This document shows, piece by piece, positions 35,615-37,912 of a stretch of DNA of 37,912 nucleotides (position 1 is the first letter of the stretch; each line of letters begins with the position of its first letter). The stretch comes from Candidatus Sungiibacteriota bacterium (GTDB lineage: Bacteria; Patescibacteriota; Minisyncoccia; Sungbacterales; HO2-52-23), in assembly GCA_016181585.1 (NCBI GenBank), contig JACOYX010000002.1, forward strand, positions 1-37,912, read 5' to 3'. The translations under genes were made by a program, and so were the position numbers. Below the pieces are notes generated by a model. The model worked only from the letters and a program-made list of their open reading frames with translations, was not told where the DNA came from and did not search any database.

Positions 35615-37912
35615 TTACGGATTTGAAGAAGTACTCGTGCTATTCGTGCTATCATTTGAGGCACTCATTTGCTCTGTTTCCTCGGAAGAATTTTCTTCCG
35701 GCGCTGCCGAAGCTGCCTGCTCTTTTGAGAGCATGTCCCCCTTTGCCGAATCTTCGGACACAACAGGCGTGGACGATGCGGTATCAACAGCAGTAGCAGT
35801 AAGTACTGGTGCTGGCGTGGAATCTAGTTCATAGGATGTGCTGCCGGAAGGAAGAACAATTTCGGCAGAAGGGGATATGCTCCCAAAGGGCACGGCAACA
35901 TCGGCAGCGGGGCTGACAATATCGACAGCACTTACCTGATTTTTCTCCAAAAGTTTTTTTAGCTGATCCTCATTCACACAGGTCTCGCCCACACAAAGCT
36001 CTTTGGTGCGCACACGATCCGCGATGAATTCCTTGGCGCGCACAATACCCTCTTCTACATATACCCCGATTTGCTTCAAAAAATCAAGTAAATAAGCCGT
36101 ATAGTTATTCCCTGAGCTCCCCTCTTTGTCATTCTGAGCGGAGCGAAGAATCTCGGTGCTAGATGCAATCTGCTCAACCTTAAAATTTAATTCCTGTATC
36201 GCTTTTGCCATGAGCGCGGTCATCTGCGAGTAGCGCACCCCTTCCAGCATTCCTTGGTCTGTCCAGCGGGCAAGGAGAGGGCTCGTGCTAGCCACTTCTT
36301 CGGCGATAAAGCCAAGGTCGCGGCGATACAAAGGAGAAGAGGATGAAGCGCTTTTCCAGTCAAAGGATACGGGGCGAAGGGCAAGGACCGTATCAAGACC
36401 AAGACTCAAATCTTCAATATGTTCTTTCCATTGCAGAAGCGACGTACAGCCTGCCAAGTCGCCCGAAGAATTGCGGCACTGGGTAGTATTGTTGTCTGCG
36501 GTAGCGGCAACGTAGCGGATTTGACCGTTTACCTCTAATTCTTGGCCGGGCCCCGTCGTCCCTATGCCGACGTTGCCGCTTTTATCTATTCTCAATTTTT
36601 CTGTCGCCTCTGCCACACTACCTGTGCCGAAAGTGAGGTCAAATGAGCGGCCTGTGCCGGAGTCGTTTTCGACCGGGGTGATAAAGGCGCGCACACCAGT
36701 CGCGGCTGCGCTTGCATCAAAGTTATAAAATTCTATAGAGCCGAGTTTTTCTCCGGCGCTCTGGGTAGCCCCTTGATTAGTAATCCGCAGGACACCGCCG
36801 CCTGCCGCCGAGCTTGAGACTTCTAACAGAGTCGCGGGACTCGTCGTCCCGATGCCGACGTTGCCGTCGTTTGTTATTCTAACTCTCTCACTACCACCAG
36901 TCGTAAATGTCATTGGTTGGGATGCCAACGCTGTAAGCGAAAATGCGGATAAGCTGGACAAAATTAGCCCGGTGTCTGCCGTTACAGAACCAGCTGTTCC
37001 GTAGGAAAACATCAGACGAGACTGAGAACTTCCTCCTCCACCGACAATTGTTATCGCACTTGTATTGGCTGTGGGGTTGAACACATGAAGAGGAGATACG
37101 GGTCCCGTCGTCCCGATGCCGACGTTGCCTGATGTTGATACATAGAGACTTGATCCTGTGGTACCGCCTACATAGAGAGTACTGGTGGCGATGAGGCTTC
37201 CCGATGTCGTGGTGCCTGATATGAGTGAGTTGCCGTGCACGGACAAGAGGCTTCCGGGGGACGTGGTGCCGATGCCGACGTTGCCACTTCCTCTTACTAC
37301 CAAAAGTGAGTTACCCAAATAATCCTCAATAGAGAGAGGGTAGTTGGAGCTATGATCTATAAGGCGCAGAAGCGCGAGGGAAGTGGAAGGGCTGGAATTG
37401 TTGTTGGATCGGCGTAGCGTAGCCACCGCCGCGCTAGGAGTCCCGTCCCGATCGTCAATGTACAGGCTACGCGTATCGTTAGCTGGATTTATGGCAAGAG
37501 TAGCACTTGGACTCGTCGTCCCGATGCCGACGTTGCCGCCGCTTGTGATTCTGACCCGTTCCGATGGCGCGGTATCCGTAGACGCAGCGCGAGTTGCAAA
37601 AACAAGATCGTCGATGTCAAAGGAGGTTGTATCCGTAACGATAGAGTAGATCGCCGTGGGAGAATACGTTGCGGTACTCACTGAACGACCTAAACCAATT
37701 TGAAATATATTTCCAACGCCAGAAGAGTCAGTCCCTATGCCGATACCGCTTGAAGATAATAATCCAACTGTTGATTGCCCCGATGAGAGAACCTCAAATT
37801 TTGACAACGGCCCTGTCGTCCCGATGCCGACGTTGCCGGCAGATGTTAAATGTAAAAATCCTGCTCCAGCATTTGTTGTTAGTCGCAGGCTGTTATCAGT
37901 ATGGTTGTACCG
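35615..37912 (-). CDS. Fibre-like surface protein with GNVGIGTTSP repeats and S74 intramolecular chaperone domain (partial, start outside the window)
   Basis: At least six GNVGIGTT(S/G)P modules; SLLQWKEHIEDLSLGLDTVLALRPVSFDWKS...LGFIAEEVAS; the frame stays open to the right edge. Confidence 0.88.
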   Translation of the reverse strand, partial: RYNHTDNSLRLTTNAGAGFLHLTSAGNVGIGTTGPLSKFEVLSSGQSTVGLLSSSGIGIGTDSSGVGNIFQIGLGRSVSTATYSPTAIYSIVTDTTSFDIDDLVFATRAASTDTAPSERVRITSGGNVGIGTTSPSATLAINPANDTRSLYIDDRDGTPSAAVATLRRSNNNSSPSTSLALLRLIDHSSNYPLSIEDYLGNSLLVVRGSGNVGIGTTSPGSLLSVHGNSLISGTTTSGSLIATSTLYVGGTTGSSLYVSTSGNVGIGTTGPVSPLHVFNPTANTSAITIVGGGGSSQSRLMFSYGTAGSVTADTGLILSSLSAFSLTALASQPMTFTTGGSERVRITNDGNVGIGTTSPATLLEVSSSAAGGGVLRITNQGATQSAGEKLGSIEFYNFDASAAATGVRAFITPVENDSGTGRSFDLTFGTGSVAEATEKLRIDKSGNVGIGTTGPGQELEVNGQIRYVAATADNNTTQCRNSSGDLAGCTSLLQWKEHIEDLSLGLDTVLALRPVSFDWKSASSSSPLYRRDLGFIAEEVASTSPLLARWTDQGMLEGVRYSQMTALMAKAIQELNFKVEQIASSTEILRSAQNDKEGSSGNNYTAYLLDFLKQIGVYVEEGIVRAKEFIADRVRTKELCVGETCVNEDQLKKLLEKNQVSAVDIVSPAADVAVPFGSISPSAEIVLPSGSTSYELDSTPAPVLTATAVDTASSTPVVSEDSAKGDMLSKEQAASAAPEENSSEETEQMSASNDSTNSTSTSSNP
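36128..36154. repeat. Dispersed GTCATTCTGAGCGGAGCGAAGAATCTC repeat inside the fibre ORF
   Basis: Encodes EILRSAQND on the minus strand. Confidence 0.7.

Noticed and set aside
36549-37840. CRISPR-like or intergenic repeats (gtcgtcccgatgccgacgttgcc)
   Set aside because: They are the coding DNA of GNVGIGTT modules in a single open frame with irregular spacing.
34191-37912. Diversity-generating retroelement (Avd-like protein next to a repetitive surface protein)
   Set aside because: No reverse transcriptase and no template/variable repeat pair with A-specific changes is visible in the window; the four-helix fold alone is not diagnostic.

Overview
About 38 kb of an ultra-compact bacterial chromosome that looks like Candidate Phyla Radiation / Patescibacteria (inference from gene content; no rpmD between rpsE and rplO). 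Most genes are on the minus strand and form a str-S10-spc ribosomal superoperon: rpsL, rpsG, [relBE-like TA], fusA, [Phd-like], tuf, rpsJ, [coiled-coil], rplC, D, W, B, rpsS, rplV, rpsC, rplP, rpmC, rpsQ, rplN, X, E, rpsN, rpsH, rplF, R, rpsE, rplO, secY, adk, map. These are followed by ruvX, a GT2, galT, tpiA, ndh (+), pgk, a PD-(D/E)XK nuclease, a viroplasmin/RNase HI protein and rnpB (+). The right third is accessory: rpmB, a leucyl aminopeptidase, tRNA-Pro(GGG), ybaB, a HEPN/MNT module, three four-helix-bundle genes, a transposase relic and a large S74 fibre-like gene that runs off the window. The main discovery candidate is a ~160-bp structured element present in at least three copies (1557-1716, 11200-~11300, 26297-26459). 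It has AGACCT...AGGTCT ends, an invariant internal TTCTACTGCAAT box at a fixed offset, a TTTCGTWACGAAA box, 3-bp target duplications (ACT, CTT), and stem arms that differ between copies yet still pair within each copy. One copy interrupts a RelE-like toxin gene, and the toxin reading frame is recovered when the element and one duplication are removed. A second theme is that several families of intergenic repeats sit in almost every gene junction and supply start codons, stop codons and C-terminal tails to unrelated genes. All statements come from reading the sequence by eye; no searches or folding programs were run.
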